64,000 nucleotides of DNA from JAMOQA01 sp964420365 (GCA_964420365.1 CAYQTA010000036.1:1-64000), one strand, 5' to 3'. Positions 44,702 through 53,869 are shown, numbered from the stretch's first letter. Made by a program: numbers and translations. Notes: a model not told the origin generated them from the sequence alone.

Positions 44702-44730
44702 TTGATCCTGCCCGCCCGGGGGCCCAAACT
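44702..44730 (+). promoter_or_regulatory. Candidate promoter of the 6-phosphofructokinase gene
   Basis: TTGATC (44702-44707), 17 bases and CAAACT (44725-44730), about 47 bases before the ATG. It is back-to-back with the yajC promoter in a 254-base divergent gap that otherwise holds nothing I recognise. Confidence 0.5.
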
Positions 44731-44777
44731 TCCCGCAGAGACGATGGTTCCGGGGCTGGCCCCGGGGGAGGACGCGC

Positions 44778-46118
44778 ATGGACCGACCGGAGGAGCTGCC
44801 CGACTTCACGATCCGTACCCTCGGCCCGCCGCGGTATCCATCCCCGATGATCCTCAGCCGGGAGGAGGGAGACTCCCTCGCCGACTTCGTTCCCGACGAC
44901 CGGCGCATCCTCTTCTATACGGACCTGGAGCGGCTCCAACCGTTCCTCGAGACCGGCAGGCCGCTCCCGAGCCTCGAGGTGGCGGGCCCCCGGGAGCGGA
45001 TCTACTTCCGGCCCAGCGATGTCCGCGCGGCGATCGTCACCTCCGGCGGGCTGTGTCCCGGCATCAACGACGTGGTTCGCTCCCTCGTGCTGACCCTGCG
45101 CTGGCAGTACGGGGTCGAGGAGATCCTCGGGATCCGGTACGGTCTCCGGGGGTTCGTCGCCGACGACGCGCCCCCGGTGCGGCTGACACCGGAGGTCGTC
45201 AAGACGATCCACCACGAGGGAGGGTCCTTTCTCGGCTCCTCCCGGGGTGCGCCCCCGATCGAGGAGATCGTCCGCTTCCTGGACCGGCAGGCGATCTCGT
45301 GCCTGTTCCTCGTCGGCGGAGACGGTACCCAGCGCGCGGTCGAGGCGATTTCCCGGGCGACCGCCGAGGCGGGCCTCGAGGTGGCGGTCATCGGGATCCC
45401 GAAGACGATCGACAACGACATCCTCTACGTGGACAGGACCTTCGGGTTCATCACGGCGGTGTCCCTCGCCCGCCTGGCGGTCGACGCGGCCCACGCCGAG
45501 GCCCAGGGGGCCTACAACGGGGTCGGCCTCGTTCGCCTGATGGGCCGGGACTCGGGATTCATCGCGGCACAGGCGGCCCTCGCCTCCGGGGAAGCGAACT
45601 TCGTGCTGATCCCGGAAAACCCGTTCGACCTGGACGGGCCGAACGGGTTCCTCGCCCACCTCCACCGCCGGCTCGCGTCCCGCCACCACGCGGTGGTCGT
45701 CGTCGCCGAGGGCGCCGGCCAGGAATACCTGGCCGAGGAGCAGGCGGTCCGGGGAACCGATGCCTCCGGGAACAAGCGGCTGGGGGACATCGGTCGCTAC
45801 CTGCGGGGACGGATCGAGGCCTACTTCGCCGAGCGGGAGATCCCGGTCACCGTCAAGTACATCGACCCCGGGTACATGATCCGCTCCGCCCCCGCCAACG
45901 CGTCGGACGCCATCTACTGCCAGCAGCTCGGACAGAACGCGGTCCACGCGGCGATGGCCGGGAAGACCGGGGTGATGATCGGCCGTCACAACGGTCGCCA
46001 GGTCCACATCCCGATCCACCTGGTCACGCGGGGCCGGAAGCGGCTGGACCCGGAGCACCCGCTCTGGCGGGCCGTGCTGCAGTCGACGGGCCAGCCCCTG
46101 CGGATGGTGAACGAGTGA
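44778..46118 (+). CDS. 6-phosphofructokinase, long group with ATP-type glycine
   Basis: This 446-residue glycolytic enzyme phosphorylates fructose 6-phosphate. Key sites are TSGGLCPGIND (phosphate-donor loop), GGDGT at 180-184, PKTIDND at 208-214 (catalytic Asp) and LMGRDSGFIA. In this family the residue after GGD decides the donor: Gly favours ATP and Asp favours pyrophosphate. Gly with the Lys of PKTIDND is the combination described for ATP-dependent members of the long plant/trypanosome-like group. So ATP use is likely, although the overall type is close to pyrophosphate enzymes. The ATG at 44778 has GGGGGAGG upstream. Confidence 0.93.
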   Translation: MDRPEELPDFTIRTLGPPRYPSPMILSREEGDSLADFVPDDRRILFYTDLERLQPFLETGRPLPSLEVAGPRERIYFRPSDVRAAIVTSGGLCPGINDVVRSLVLTLRWQYGVEEILGIRYGLRGFVADDAPPVRLTPEVVKTIHHEGGSFLGSSRGAPPIEEIVRFLDRQAISCLFLVGGDGTQRAVEAISRATAEAGLEVAVIGIPKTIDNDILYVDRTFGFITAVSLARLAVDAAHAEAQGAYNGVGLVRLMGRDSGFIAAQAALASGEANFVLIPENPFDLDGPNGFLAHLHRRLASRHHAVVVVAEGAGQEYLAEEQAVRGTDASGNKRLGDIGRYLRGRIEAYFAEREIPVTVKYIDPGYMIRSAPANASDAIYCQQLGQNAVHAAMAGKTGVMIGRHNGRQVHIPIHLVTRGRKRLDPEHPLWRAVLQSTGQPLRMVNE

Positions 46119-46124
46119 CCCGGC

Positions 46125-46153
46125 TTGCCGGGAGGGAACCCCGCCCCTAGAAT
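46125..46153 (+). promoter_or_regulatory. Sigma-70 promoter of tRNA-Ser
   Basis: TTGCCG (46125-46130), a 17-base spacer and TAGAAT (46148-46153), 17 bases before the mature tRNA. Confidence 0.75.
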
Positions 46154-46170
46154 CCTTCCGGCATCCCCGC

Positions 46171-46264
<94 letters not shown>

Positions 46265-46282
46265 CACGAACCGACAAGCACG

Positions 46283-46307
46283 GCGGCCCCCGGCGGGGCC
46301 GCTTTTT
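46283..46307 (+). terminator. Intrinsic terminator after tRNA-Ser
   Basis: An 8-bp stem (GCGGCCCC with GGGGCCGC, loop CGGC) is followed by TTTTT at 46303-46307. It is a classic Rho-independent terminator, the only one in the window with a full T-run. Confidence 0.9.
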
Positions 46308-46333
46308 CGGTGCCTCCCGGCGAACCTTCCCCA

Positions 46334-46339
46334 TATATT
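46334..46339 (+). promoter_or_regulatory. -10 box before the secreted protease gene
   Basis: TATATT stands 56 bases before the ATG at 46395, just after the tRNA terminator. No clear -35. Confidence 0.4.
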
Positions 46340-46394
46340 TCCCCGCAGCCACGAGACCAGATCGCCGGGCCGGCAGCGGCCCGAGAGGAGCACG

Positions 46395-49151
46395 ATGTTC
46401 GACCTCTCTTCTCCCCCCTTCCGTGCCCGTCTTCTTCTCCTCTTCCTCGGAATCCTGCTCCTCGGGACGGTTCCGGGGCTCGCCCAGGTCGTGCAGATCG
46501 GTGAGACCGAGGAGGTCCGGGTCGAGACCCCCCACCCCTACCCGCCCGGGACGGACGGCGGCAGGGTCGTCTGGGAACACGTGTTCCGGTTCCCGCGGGC
46601 CAGCTACGTCAAGGTCCACTTCCGGCGGTTCGAGCTGGCGCCGGGGGACGAGATCGTGCTTTCCGACCCGGCCGGCCGGTACCGGCACGTGTACCGCGGG
46701 CGCGGCTGGAAGGACCGGGGCGGGGACTTCTGGGCGCTGTCCGTGCTCGGGGACGTGCTGGTCGTCCGGCTGGTCTCCCGGAACCCGGCCCACCAGGCGT
46801 TCGGCGCCGAGATCGACCGGGTCGCCCACGGGTTTCCCCTCGAGGAGACGCAGCCGGAGCCCGAGGCGCTCTGCGGCGCCGAGGATTTCCGGGACGTGGA
46901 GTGCTACAGGGACAAGTACCCGGAGGCATACGAGAAGGCCAAGGCGGTCGTCCGCCTGATCAAGAACGGCTCGGCCCACTGCACCGGGTGGCTCGCGGAC
47001 TGCGAGAACCACGTCATCACGAACGAGCACTGCGTCGGGGACCAGGACGAGCTCGACGACATCGAGTTCCAGTTCGACTACAAGCGGCCCTCCTGCGGGG
47101 CCGGGACGCCGACGGTCGGCCTGCAGCTCCAGGGAGGCCAGCTCCTCGAGGTGAACGCCGACCTGGACTACGCGTACATCATGCCGGACCTCGCCGGCCA
47201 CGATCCCCAGGCGACCTACGGCTTCCTCCAGTGGGACAACGCCCGGGACCCGGACGTCGACGAGCAGATGTACATCCCCGGGCACCCCTCGGGAGACCCG
47301 AAGCGGCTCTCGATCGAGAGCACCGACCCCCACGACGAGTCGGGGCTGTGCGAGGTCTACTCGCTCACGGAGCCCCCCTGCGCCGGCGGCAACGCGGACA
47401 TCGGCTACTACTGTGACACCGAGGGAGGATCATCCGGTTCCCCGGTCCTCTCCTATGCCACCCACCGGGTGATCGCGCTGCACCACTGCGCGCGCTGCCC
47501 CAACCGCGGGGTCCCGATCACCGACGTCTACGCGGACCTCCAGGCGTCGGCCCATCCCCTCCCCGGGTGCGCCGTCTGCGACCCGGGCAGCGCCCCGACG
47601 AACCTCCAGTCCTCCGTGCCGGGCGACAACGTGATTCGCCTGACCTGGACGCCGGCGCCCGATGGCGTCTCCTACCGGGTCTACCGCTCCCGGGAGGGCT
47701 GCGACGGGGCGTTCGAGCGGGTTGCGGACGACGTCGCCGCGACGACGTGGGACGACACGAACGTCTCCGGCGGAAAGAGCTACTCGTACTACGTGACCGC
47801 GCTCAACGACTGCAACGCCGAGTCCTCCCACAGCAACTGCGTGACCGAGACGGCGACCGGCGGCTGCATCGACCCCCCGCTCTTCGACGGACTCCTCTCC
47901 GCGGAGAACGCGAAGAGCTCGCTGTGCGCGATCGAGCTCCACTGGGACCCCGCGACGCCGCAGTGCGGCACGACCGTCCGCTACAACGTCTACCGGTCCC
48001 TCGTGCCCGGGTTCACGCCCGGCCCGGGGAACCTGGTCGCCTCCTGCGTCGAGGGAACCGGCTACCGGGACACGGGTATCGACCAGCGGACCGAGTACTT
48101 CTACGTCGTCCGGGCGGAGGACGACTCCGGCGACGGCAGCGGGCCGTGCGCCTCGGGCAACGAGGAGGCGAACGCCGTCGAGCAGTCCTCGCAGGCGACC
48201 GGCCCGGACGAGGTCCTGGTCACCTGGACGTTCGAGACCGACGAGGGCTGGACCCTCGACGGCGAGTGGCAGATCGACGAGCCCCGGGGTCTCGGCGGCA
48301 GCGCGAACGGAGGCTCCGGCGGGCCGGATCCCTCCTCGGCCTTCGAGGGAAACCGGGTGCTCGGTGTCGACCTGACCGGGCTGGGGGACTACGCCGGGAA
48401 CTACGAGGACGATGTCAGCCCCGCGTGGTACGCGACGAGCCCCGCGTTCGACGCGAGCGGCATGACCGACGTGCTCGTGCGGTACCGGCGCTGGCTCGGG
48501 GCGGAGAAGAACCGCTACGACGAGGCGACCCTCGAGGTCTTCGACGGCAGCGCCTGGCAGGTCGCCTGGGAAAACCCGGACCTCAGTTTCTCCGACGACG
48601 CCTGGCAGCTCGAGGAGGTGGACGCCACGCAGTACCTCGCGGGGAAGGCGAACGCGAAGATCCGGTTCGGCATCTCGTCGGACGCGTCGGTCCGCTACTG
48701 CGGCTGGAACCTGGACGTGGTGGAGATCTACCAGCACGGGCAGTGCGAGGAGTCCCTCCCGGGGATCTCCCCGGTACCGGACGGCTGGCTCGCCGGCGGC
48801 GCGCCGATGACCGCCGAGAAGCCGGGCACCGGGTCGTCCGCCAGCGACGTGGTCGTCCACTGGGACGTGACCACCTGCCCGGGCCCCACCTACCACCTCC
48901 TGATGGCCGACTCGGACCGGCTCCCGGGTTACGACTACGAGGCGGCGGCCTGCGCCCTCGATCCGTCCGGGACGGCGACCGTGCCGATCACGGACCCGGA
49001 GCCGGGCCACTTCACCTGGTGGGTGATCGTCGAGGCCGACGGGACGACGGAGGGGCACCACGGGTTCCGCTCGGATGGAACCGTGCGGCCGGCCAGCGGT
49101 GTCGGCCTGTGCGGGATCCTCGACCACGACGACACCGGGACCTGCCCCTGA
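46395..49151 (+). CDS. Secreted trypsin-like serine protease with fibronectin-III-like domains
   Basis: This 918-residue exported protein has a Sec signal (about 1-30; LLLLFLGILLLGTVPGLAQ) and an N-terminal beta domain (about 35-135). The trypsin-fold protease (about 165-395) has H212 in TNEHCVG, D258 in NADLDYAYI and S347 in EGGSSGSPV. Two fibronectin-III-like domains (about 400-490 and 500-595; TNLQSSVPGDNVIRLTW and VYRS strands) are followed by a jelly-roll-like region (ETDEGWTLDGEW to IRFGISSD) and a final beta domain. Cysteine pairs are frequent, as expected for an exported enzyme. TNEHC replaces the common TAAHC. It is alone between two tRNA genes. The substrate is unknown. Confidence 0.9.
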   Translation: MFDLSSPPFRARLLLLFLGILLLGTVPGLAQVVQIGETEEVRVETPHPYPPGTDGGRVVWEHVFRFPRASYVKVHFRRFELAPGDEIVLSDPAGRYRHVYRGRGWKDRGGDFWALSVLGDVLVVRLVSRNPAHQAFGAEIDRVAHGFPLEETQPEPEALCGAEDFRDVECYRDKYPEAYEKAKAVVRLIKNGSAHCTGWLADCENHVITNEHCVGDQDELDDIEFQFDYKRPSCGAGTPTVGLQLQGGQLLEVNADLDYAYIMPDLAGHDPQATYGFLQWDNARDPDVDEQMYIPGHPSGDPKRLSIESTDPHDESGLCEVYSLTEPPCAGGNADIGYYCDTEGGSSGSPVLSYATHRVIALHHCARCPNRGVPITDVYADLQASAHPLPGCAVCDPGSAPTNLQSSVPGDNVIRLTWTPAPDGVSYRVYRSREGCDGAFERVADDVAATTWDDTNVSGGKSYSYYVTALNDCNAESSHSNCVTETATGGCIDPPLFDGLLSAENAKSSLCAIELHWDPATPQCGTTVRYNVYRSLVPGFTPGPGNLVASCVEGTGYRDTGIDQRTEYFYVVRAEDDSGDGSGPCASGNEEANAVEQSSQATGPDEVLVTWTFETDEGWTLDGEWQIDEPRGLGGSANGGSGGPDPSSAFEGNRVLGVDLTGLGDYAGNYEDDVSPAWYATSPAFDASGMTDVLVRYRRWLGAEKNRYDEATLEVFDGSAWQVAWENPDLSFSDDAWQLEEVDATQYLAGKANAKIRFGISSDASVRYCGWNLDVVEIYQHGQCEESLPGISPVPDGWLAGGAPMTAEKPGTGSSASDVVVHWDVTTCPGPTYHLLMADSDRLPGYDYEAAACALDPSGTATVPITDPEPGHFTWWVIVEADGTTEGHHGFRSDGTVRPASGVGLCGILDHDDTGTCP

Positions 49152-49184
49152 GGAACGGGGAACGACCGGCCATCGCGGGGTGAT

Positions 49185-49212
49185 TTGACATCCCGGGCGG
49201 CGCCCCTATAAT
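49185..49212 (+). promoter_or_regulatory. Consensus sigma-70 promoter of tRNA-Glu
   Basis: Perfect TTGACA (49185-49190), a 16-base spacer and perfect TATAAT (49207-49212), 29 bases before the tRNA. It is the strongest promoter in the window. Confidence 0.92.
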
Positions 49213-49241
49213 GCGCCGCACACCCGGACGGGGAGCCATGC

Positions 49242-49317
49242 GGGGCTATCGTCTAGGGGTCTAGGACGCGTGGTTCTCAGCCACGAAACCGGGGTTCGAA
49301 TCCCCGTAGCCCTGCCA
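49242..49317 (+). tRNA. tRNA-Glu (anticodon CUC)
   Basis: A 76-base cloverleaf with encoded CCA. The acceptor GGGGCTA pairs with TAGCCCT (first pair G-U). The D-arm region is TCGTCTAGGGGTCTAGGA. The anticodon stem CGTGG/CCACG encloses TTCTCAG, so the anticodon is CTC, reading GAG. The T-arm is GGGG-TTCGAAT-CCCC. Discriminator G is at 49314. Confidence 0.97.
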
Positions 49318-49333
49318 CCCCCCGGGAGCGACG

Positions 49334-49354
49334 CGGCGGCCGACCGGGCCGCCG
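49334..49354. terminator. Hairpin between tRNA-Glu and the subtilisin gene
   Basis: An 8-bp stem (CGGCGGCC with GGCCGCCG, loop GACCG) is followed by TTCTCG on the plus strand. It lies between convergent units and may end both the tRNA transcript and the B12-controlled operon. Confidence 0.6.
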
Positions 49355-49363
49355 TTCTCGCGT

Positions 49364-51745
49364 TCAGCGCCGGGGGGCACAGGCGAGGGCCTCTCCCTCG
49401 AGCCGCACGTCGTCGACCCCCGCCTCGGTCAGCACGTCGCCGGGCGCGAGGTCCGCCGCCCGGAAGCGCACCAGCAGGCGGGACGACGGCCGAACCAGGC
49501 CGGACAGGTCCCGTTCGACCTCGACCCAGCCCCCCCGGCCGGCCGCCACCGCGTCCACCTCGAGCCACGTCGTTCCCCCGTCGTCGCTGACCTCGGTGAC
49601 CAGCCAGCCCTGGGCGGGGAAGACCTGCTCGCCCGCCCGGTAGAACCAGCGCCGGAACCGCAGGCGCAGGGAGACGAAACGCCGGGCATCGAGGAGCGGG
49701 CTCGTCGCCCCGGCAGGTCCGCCGTCCAGGTCGTTCGCCCGGGGTTCCCCCCCGGCGAGACCGGTCACGAGGCACCCCGTTCCCGGGTCGTCGCTGTCGC
49801 CCGGCGGATTCGCCCAGCCCCCGCCCGGCGCCCGGGTCCCCTCCGGGACTCCCCGCTGGAATCCACCACCCGTCGCCGTCCCTCCGAGCCGCCACCCCCT
49901 GTCCCGGGAGAAGTCGTCGGCGAAGAGAACCATCGGCTCCGGGTGACCCACCGGCACGGTGAACCTTCCCCGGACCGGCCGCTCGCCGGGGCGGGCCAGC
50001 TCGACCCGCAGCCGCGGGCGGGCGGCGCAGGGTCCGACGACCCTCACCCGGAAGGGGCTGCCCACCTCGGCCCGTCCCCCCGGCGGGACCGGCGGGAGGA
50101 TAGCGGGCCCCCCGTCGAGCACCACCATCCCGGCATCCTCCGCCCGGAGACGGGCCCGGACCCCCTCCGCGACCCGGCGGGGGTCCCGGTTCTCCACGGT
50201 GACGAAGAGCCATGGCTCCTCGCCCGGGTCGGCGAACCCGTCACCGTTTCCCCGCGGGGGCCTGTCGTCGAGGCGCCAGCCCGCCACCGCCAGTCCCCGG
50301 GCGGCCCGTTCCACCGCGGCGAGGACGTCCAGCCGGCCGGCCCCGGAGTCGTCGTCCTTCCCCGGCGGTCCCAGGTCCACCGCCGTCCCCTCGAGGATCG
50401 CAGCGACCTCGCGCGGGCCGAGGGCCGGGTCCGCATCGAGGACGAGGGCCGCCGCCCCCGCCACGTGGGGCGCCGCCATCGAGGTCCCGGTCAGCAGGAC
50501 GTAGCCTCCTTCCCGCCAGGTGGAGGGGATGTCGACACCGGGAGCGGCCAGGTCCGGCTTGGTCAGCCCCGGTGGGAAGGGCCAGTCCCGCCACGGGGGG
50601 ACGTCCTGCCACGTCACCGGGCCCCGGGAGGAGAAGAACGCCACCGCGTCCCCGGGCCGGGTCGCCCCGACGGCCAGCACCCCGGGCACGTCCGCCGGCG
50701 TGCGCACGTTGTCCGGGGCCCGTCCCCATCCATCGTTCCCCGCGGCCGCGACCAGGAGCGCTCCCGCCGACCGGACCGCCTCGGCAACGCGGCGCCAGGC
50801 CGCCCGGTCCGGGTGCCAGGCGTGCCGCCATCCCATCGACAGGTTGATGACCCGGGCCCCGTTCGCCGCCGCGTACTGGAGCCCTTCCCACACCGTCGCC
50901 GCCTGGGAAGCGAAGTGTCCCACTCGCACCGGCAGCAACCGGGCGCCCGGCGCAACCCCCGTCGCCGTCCCGGAACGCCCCGTGCCCGCGACGGTGCCCG
51001 CCACGTGGGTCCCGTGGCCGGACAGGAGATCGTACGGGTCCCCGTCCCGGTCCTCGAAGTCCCAGCCGACGAGGTCGTCCACGAAGCCGTTGCCGTCGTC
51101 GTCGATGCCGTTGCGGTCGTCCGGGTCCATCACGACGCCGTCCCCGTCCAGGTCCTCCCCGGGATTGACCCACACCCGGTCCGCGAGGTCCGGGTGGTCC
51201 CAGGCGACCCCGGTATCGACGACGGCGACGAGAACTCCCGTTCCGTCGAGCCCGAAGGTCCGCCACGCCTCCGGGGCGCCCACCCGGGCCACCCCCCAGG
51301 CGGGAACGGGCCGGACCACCGGCCCGGGAACCGGTCCCGCGCCGGCGGGAAAGAAGACCTCCCGGGGCGGGTCCGGCACGACCCGCTCCACCTCCGGGCG
51401 CGCGGCGATGAAGGCCCGCAGGTCGGGCCCCGCCTCCAGGGCGACGGCGTTCACGATCCAGAGCGGGCGGATCCCGGCGAGCTCCGCCCGGTCGGCCACC
51501 TCCCCGAGGGCCGCGAGGAACCGCGCCTGGCCCTGCCGGGCGACGGCCCGCAGGCGGGCGATCGCCCGGGCCCGGCCGTCCGGCCGGGCGGCGAGATCCC
51601 GGAGCTCCGCGAGGGGCACCTGGTCGCGGAAGACGACCAGCACCGGGACCCGGCCGGAAGATGGCGCCGCCGGGGCGAGGAGCCCGAGGACCGCGAACAG
51701 CAACAGGAGCGGCGCCGCGGCCGCGGGGCGGGCCCACCTCCTCAT
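49364..51745 (-). CDS. Secreted subtilisin-family (S8) protease, last gene of the B12 operon
   Basis: This 793-residue exported protease has a signal peptide (1-28) and a propeptide-like domain with a strand-rich inhibitor pattern (about 30-145). The S8 catalytic domain (about 150-470) has D177 in VVDTGVAWDHPD, H244 in SGHGTHVAGT, the oxyanion Asn in VAAAGNDG and S422 in GTSMAAPHVAG. Calcium-loop-like DLDGDGVVMDPDDRNGIDDDGNG lies near 200 (cited in part). The C-terminal part (about 490-790) has two beta domains that may bind a surface or substrate. The ATG at 51745 overlaps the upstream stop codon by one base (TGATG), so it is translated in step with the B12-operon gene before it. Confidence 0.9.
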   Translation of the reverse strand: MRRWARPAAAAPLLLLFAVLGLLAPAAPSSGRVPVLVVFRDQVPLAELRDLAARPDGRARAIARLRAVARQGQARFLAALGEVADRAELAGIRPLWIVNAVALEAGPDLRAFIAARPEVERVVPDPPREVFFPAGAGPVPGPVVRPVPAWGVARVGAPEAWRTFGLDGTGVLVAVVDTGVAWDHPDLADRVWVNPGEDLDGDGVVMDPDDRNGIDDDGNGFVDDLVGWDFEDRDGDPYDLLSGHGTHVAGTVAGTGRSGTATGVAPGARLLPVRVGHFASQAATVWEGLQYAAANGARVINLSMGWRHAWHPDRAAWRRVAEAVRSAGALLVAAAGNDGWGRAPDNVRTPADVPGVLAVGATRPGDAVAFFSSRGPVTWQDVPPWRDWPFPPGLTKPDLAAPGVDIPSTWREGGYVLLTGTSMAAPHVAGAAALVLDADPALGPREVAAILEGTAVDLGPPGKDDDSGAGRLDVLAAVERAARGLAVAGWRLDDRPPRGNGDGFADPGEEPWLFVTVENRDPRRVAEGVRARLRAEDAGMVVLDGGPAILPPVPPGGRAEVGSPFRVRVVGPCAARPRLRVELARPGERPVRGRFTVPVGHPEPMVLFADDFSRDRGWRLGGTATGGGFQRGVPEGTRAPGGGWANPPGDSDDPGTGCLVTGLAGGEPRANDLDGGPAGATSPLLDARRFVSLRLRFRRWFYRAGEQVFPAQGWLVTEVSDDGGTTWLEVDAVAAGRGGWVEVERDLSGLVRPSSRLLVRFRAADLAPGDVLTEAGVDDVRLEGEALACAPRR

Positions 51746-52314
51746 CAGCGAGGGTCCTCCCGCGGGGGAAGGGCGCGGGTCAGGACGCCGAACCGGAGCA
51801 CGACCCGGTCGTCCCGCACGTCGAGTCCCTGGACGGACAGGGTGAGGCGCGTCCGGCCCGTCGGGCCCCCGGGGAGTTCCTGCCGGAACAGCCGGGGCAG
51901 GGCGAGTTCCGGCAGGAACGTGGCCGGGTCGAGGGGGAGGGTGCCCGCGCCCTCCCGCGCCACCTCCGGCACCAGGCGGACCGTGCCGCTCTCCCGGTCG
52001 ACCCGCGGACGGTAGCGGACCGGGAGGACGACCGAGATCCCGGCCACCGGGATCTCCACGCGCACGCGGAGATCGATCCCCCCGTCCCGGAAGTCCACCG
52101 GCCCTTCCCGGCGGAGCCGGAACCCGGCGAGGGCCGCCCCCGGGATGCCCCTGCGCACGACCTCGGCGAGCTGGAGATCGACGAGGGCGCCCACGGCGCC
52201 CCGGTCGAGGGAGAGTTCCCCCGCGCCGGCGCCCGCAGCGGCGGGAACCGGCGAGAGGACCAGGGCCAGCGGGACGAGGACGAGCCCCGCGAACCACCGC
52301 GCACGGACCGCCAT
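51745..52314 (-). CDS. Small secreted protein of unknown function
   Basis: This 189-residue protein has a signal peptide (about 1-28; LVLVPLALVLSPVPAAAGAG). The mature part has a helix (LDRGAVGALVDLQLAEVVRRG) and then alternating beta strands (IDLRVRVEIPVAGISVVLPVRYRP, TRLTLSVQGLDVRDDRVVLRFG; cited in part). The all-beta C-terminal pattern could be a lipid- or ligand-binding barrel, but I do not recognise a family. It lies 40 bases after the propeller-like lipoprotein and overlaps the subtilisin start, so it is part of the riboswitch-led operon. It could be a chaperone or inhibitor for that protease. Confidence 0.7.
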   Translation of the reverse strand: MAVRARWFAGLVLVPLALVLSPVPAAAGAGAGELSLDRGAVGALVDLQLAEVVRRGIPGAALAGFRLRREGPVDFRDGGIDLRVRVEIPVAGISVVLPVRYRPRVDRESGTVRLVPEVAREGAGTLPLDPATFLPELALPRLFRQELPGGPTGRTRLTLSVQGLDVRDDRVVLRFGVLTRALPPREDPR

Positions 52315-52354
52315 CGAACACCTCCGTCCCCGCAAGGTACGGGGGATCCGCCGG

Positions 52355-53869
52355 TCAGTCGAGGGGCTCGACCGAGAAGGGAGGCATGGCGAGGGGGGCG
52401 CAACCGAGGAGCGCCTCCTCCTCCCCGGGCGCCGCCGGGACGCGCCACAGGCAGAGGCCCGGCCGGGACCAGGACCGGTCGGGCACGGCAAGGAGGCCGC
52501 CCCCGTCCACCTCGATCTCCGGCACGTAGTCCCGCGTCGTCCACGTCTCCCGGAGCACCCGGGCCCCGGCGGGATCGAAGGCGAGCACGCGGTTGGTCCA
52601 GTCCTCGGTGGAGACCACGACGTACCCGAGCCGGGGCCCGGCGATCGCCAGCGCACCGACGTTGCCGCCCGCGTCGTCGTCGTCGAGGGCCCAGCCCTCG
52701 ACGGCGAGGGCACGCGGGTCGACGACGACGATCCCGCCGGAGAGCTCCCGGGGCAGGACCCCGGGGTAGATCCCGGCGAGCTGGACGTAGACCCGTTCCC
52801 GTCCCCGCTCGTCCTCCGCGACCACGAGGCTCCCGGGGTTCTTTCCCCCGAGGCGAACGACCCCGACGACCTCGTCGGTCTCGGGGTCGATCGCGGCGAG
52901 CTTTCCCTCCCCGTACGCGGCGAACGATCGGTCGATGTCCTGGAGCCCGACGAAGACGAGCCCTCCCGCCCGGACCATCCGGTCGGGCCGCGGCGTGCCG
53001 TCGGGGTTCTCCGCCAGCCCGGCCAGGGACACCGTGCCCCGCCGGGCGCCCCCTTCCGCCCGCGCGACCAGCAGGTCGTCGAAGGGAGGCTCGTACCGGG
53101 TGACGTAGAGGAGCCCCTCCCGGGCGGCGATCACGTCGTGGGGGTTCGACCCGGCCCCGGTGCCCGCCTGCCAGGCGGCGGCGAAGCCGTCGGCCGGATC
53201 GAGCCGGACCAGGTTGTCCCACGAGAGCCGGTTGACCAGGAAGGCCATCCCGGCGGTCACCCGGAGGACCGGGTCGGAACTCGCCGGGGCCACCGCCTCC
53301 CGGACGCGAACGTCGCGTCCCCACAGCACCTCGACCAGGTCGACGCTTCCCCCCGAGTAGAAGTCGGTCGTCGCGACCAGGAACCGGTGCCGCCGGGCCC
53401 CGTGGAACGATCCCTCGCCACCCGTCCGGCTCTCCCAGCTTCGGCCCGCCAGGGACCAGCCGTCGTCCGGGCTCGTCCCCTCGACCATCCACTCGAACGC
53501 CGTGCCGGCGACCTCGATCGGCCCGACGCGGCCCGTGCGGAACGTCCCCTCCCCGAGCACGACGGTCGCCCGGCCCGACGAACGGTCGGTCACCGGGACC
53601 TCGCCACCGTCCGCGAGATGCGCCTTCCCGTACCGCACCCGCGCCGCCCGGGAACCGTTTCCCCCTCCCTCGACCTCCAGGGTCACGTCGAGGCGGACTC
53701 CCGGACCGGCCCTCTCCCCGGGCCGGAGGAACGGGAACTCCACCCGGAGGTCCAGGACCCGTCCGAGCGGGGCCGCCGGCCGGTCGCTCGTCGACGTCGG
53801 CGGCGGCTCCGCGTCGTGACCGCAGGACACCGCGAGCAGCAGGGCCGCCGCGGAGAGGAGGCGTCTCAC
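52355..53869 (-). CDS. Propeller-like surface lipoprotein next to BtuB (BtuG-like role proposed)
   Basis: This 504-residue protein has a lipoprotein signal ending in LLLAVSC (Cys at residue 16 from GTG 53869). An N-terminal beta domain with a threonine/arginine-rich pattern (about 35-180) is followed by blade-like repeats (about 190-500): NLVRLDPADGFAAAW, DVIAAREGLLYVTRYE, GGLVFVGLQDID, KLAAIDPETDEVVGVVRLG, RVYVQLAGIYPG, GGIVVVDPRAL and RVLAFDPAGARVLRETW. Such blades suggest a beta-propeller of YncE/YVTN type. In Bacteroides the propeller lipoprotein BtuG caps BtuB and binds B12; the same gene pairing under a B12 riboswitch suggests an equivalent. It overlaps the receptor stop (GTGA). Confidence 0.75.
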   Translation of the reverse strand: MRRLLSAAALLLAVSCGHDAEPPPTSTSDRPAAPLGRVLDLRVEFPFLRPGERAGPGVRLDVTLEVEGGGNGSRAARVRYGKAHLADGGEVPVTDRSSGRATVVLGEGTFRTGRVGPIEVAGTAFEWMVEGTSPDDGWSLAGRSWESRTGGEGSFHGARRHRFLVATTDFYSGGSVDLVEVLWGRDVRVREAVAPASSDPVLRVTAGMAFLVNRLSWDNLVRLDPADGFAAAWQAGTGAGSNPHDVIAAREGLLYVTRYEPPFDDLLVARAEGGARRGTVSLAGLAENPDGTPRPDRMVRAGGLVFVGLQDIDRSFAAYGEGKLAAIDPETDEVVGVVRLGGKNPGSLVVAEDERGRERVYVQLAGIYPGVLPRELSGGIVVVDPRALAVEGWALDDDDAGGNVGALAIAGPRLGYVVVSTEDWTNRVLAFDPAGARVLRETWTTRDYVPEIEVDGGGLLAVPDRSWSRPGLCLWRVPAAPGEEEALLGCAPLAMPPFSVEPLD

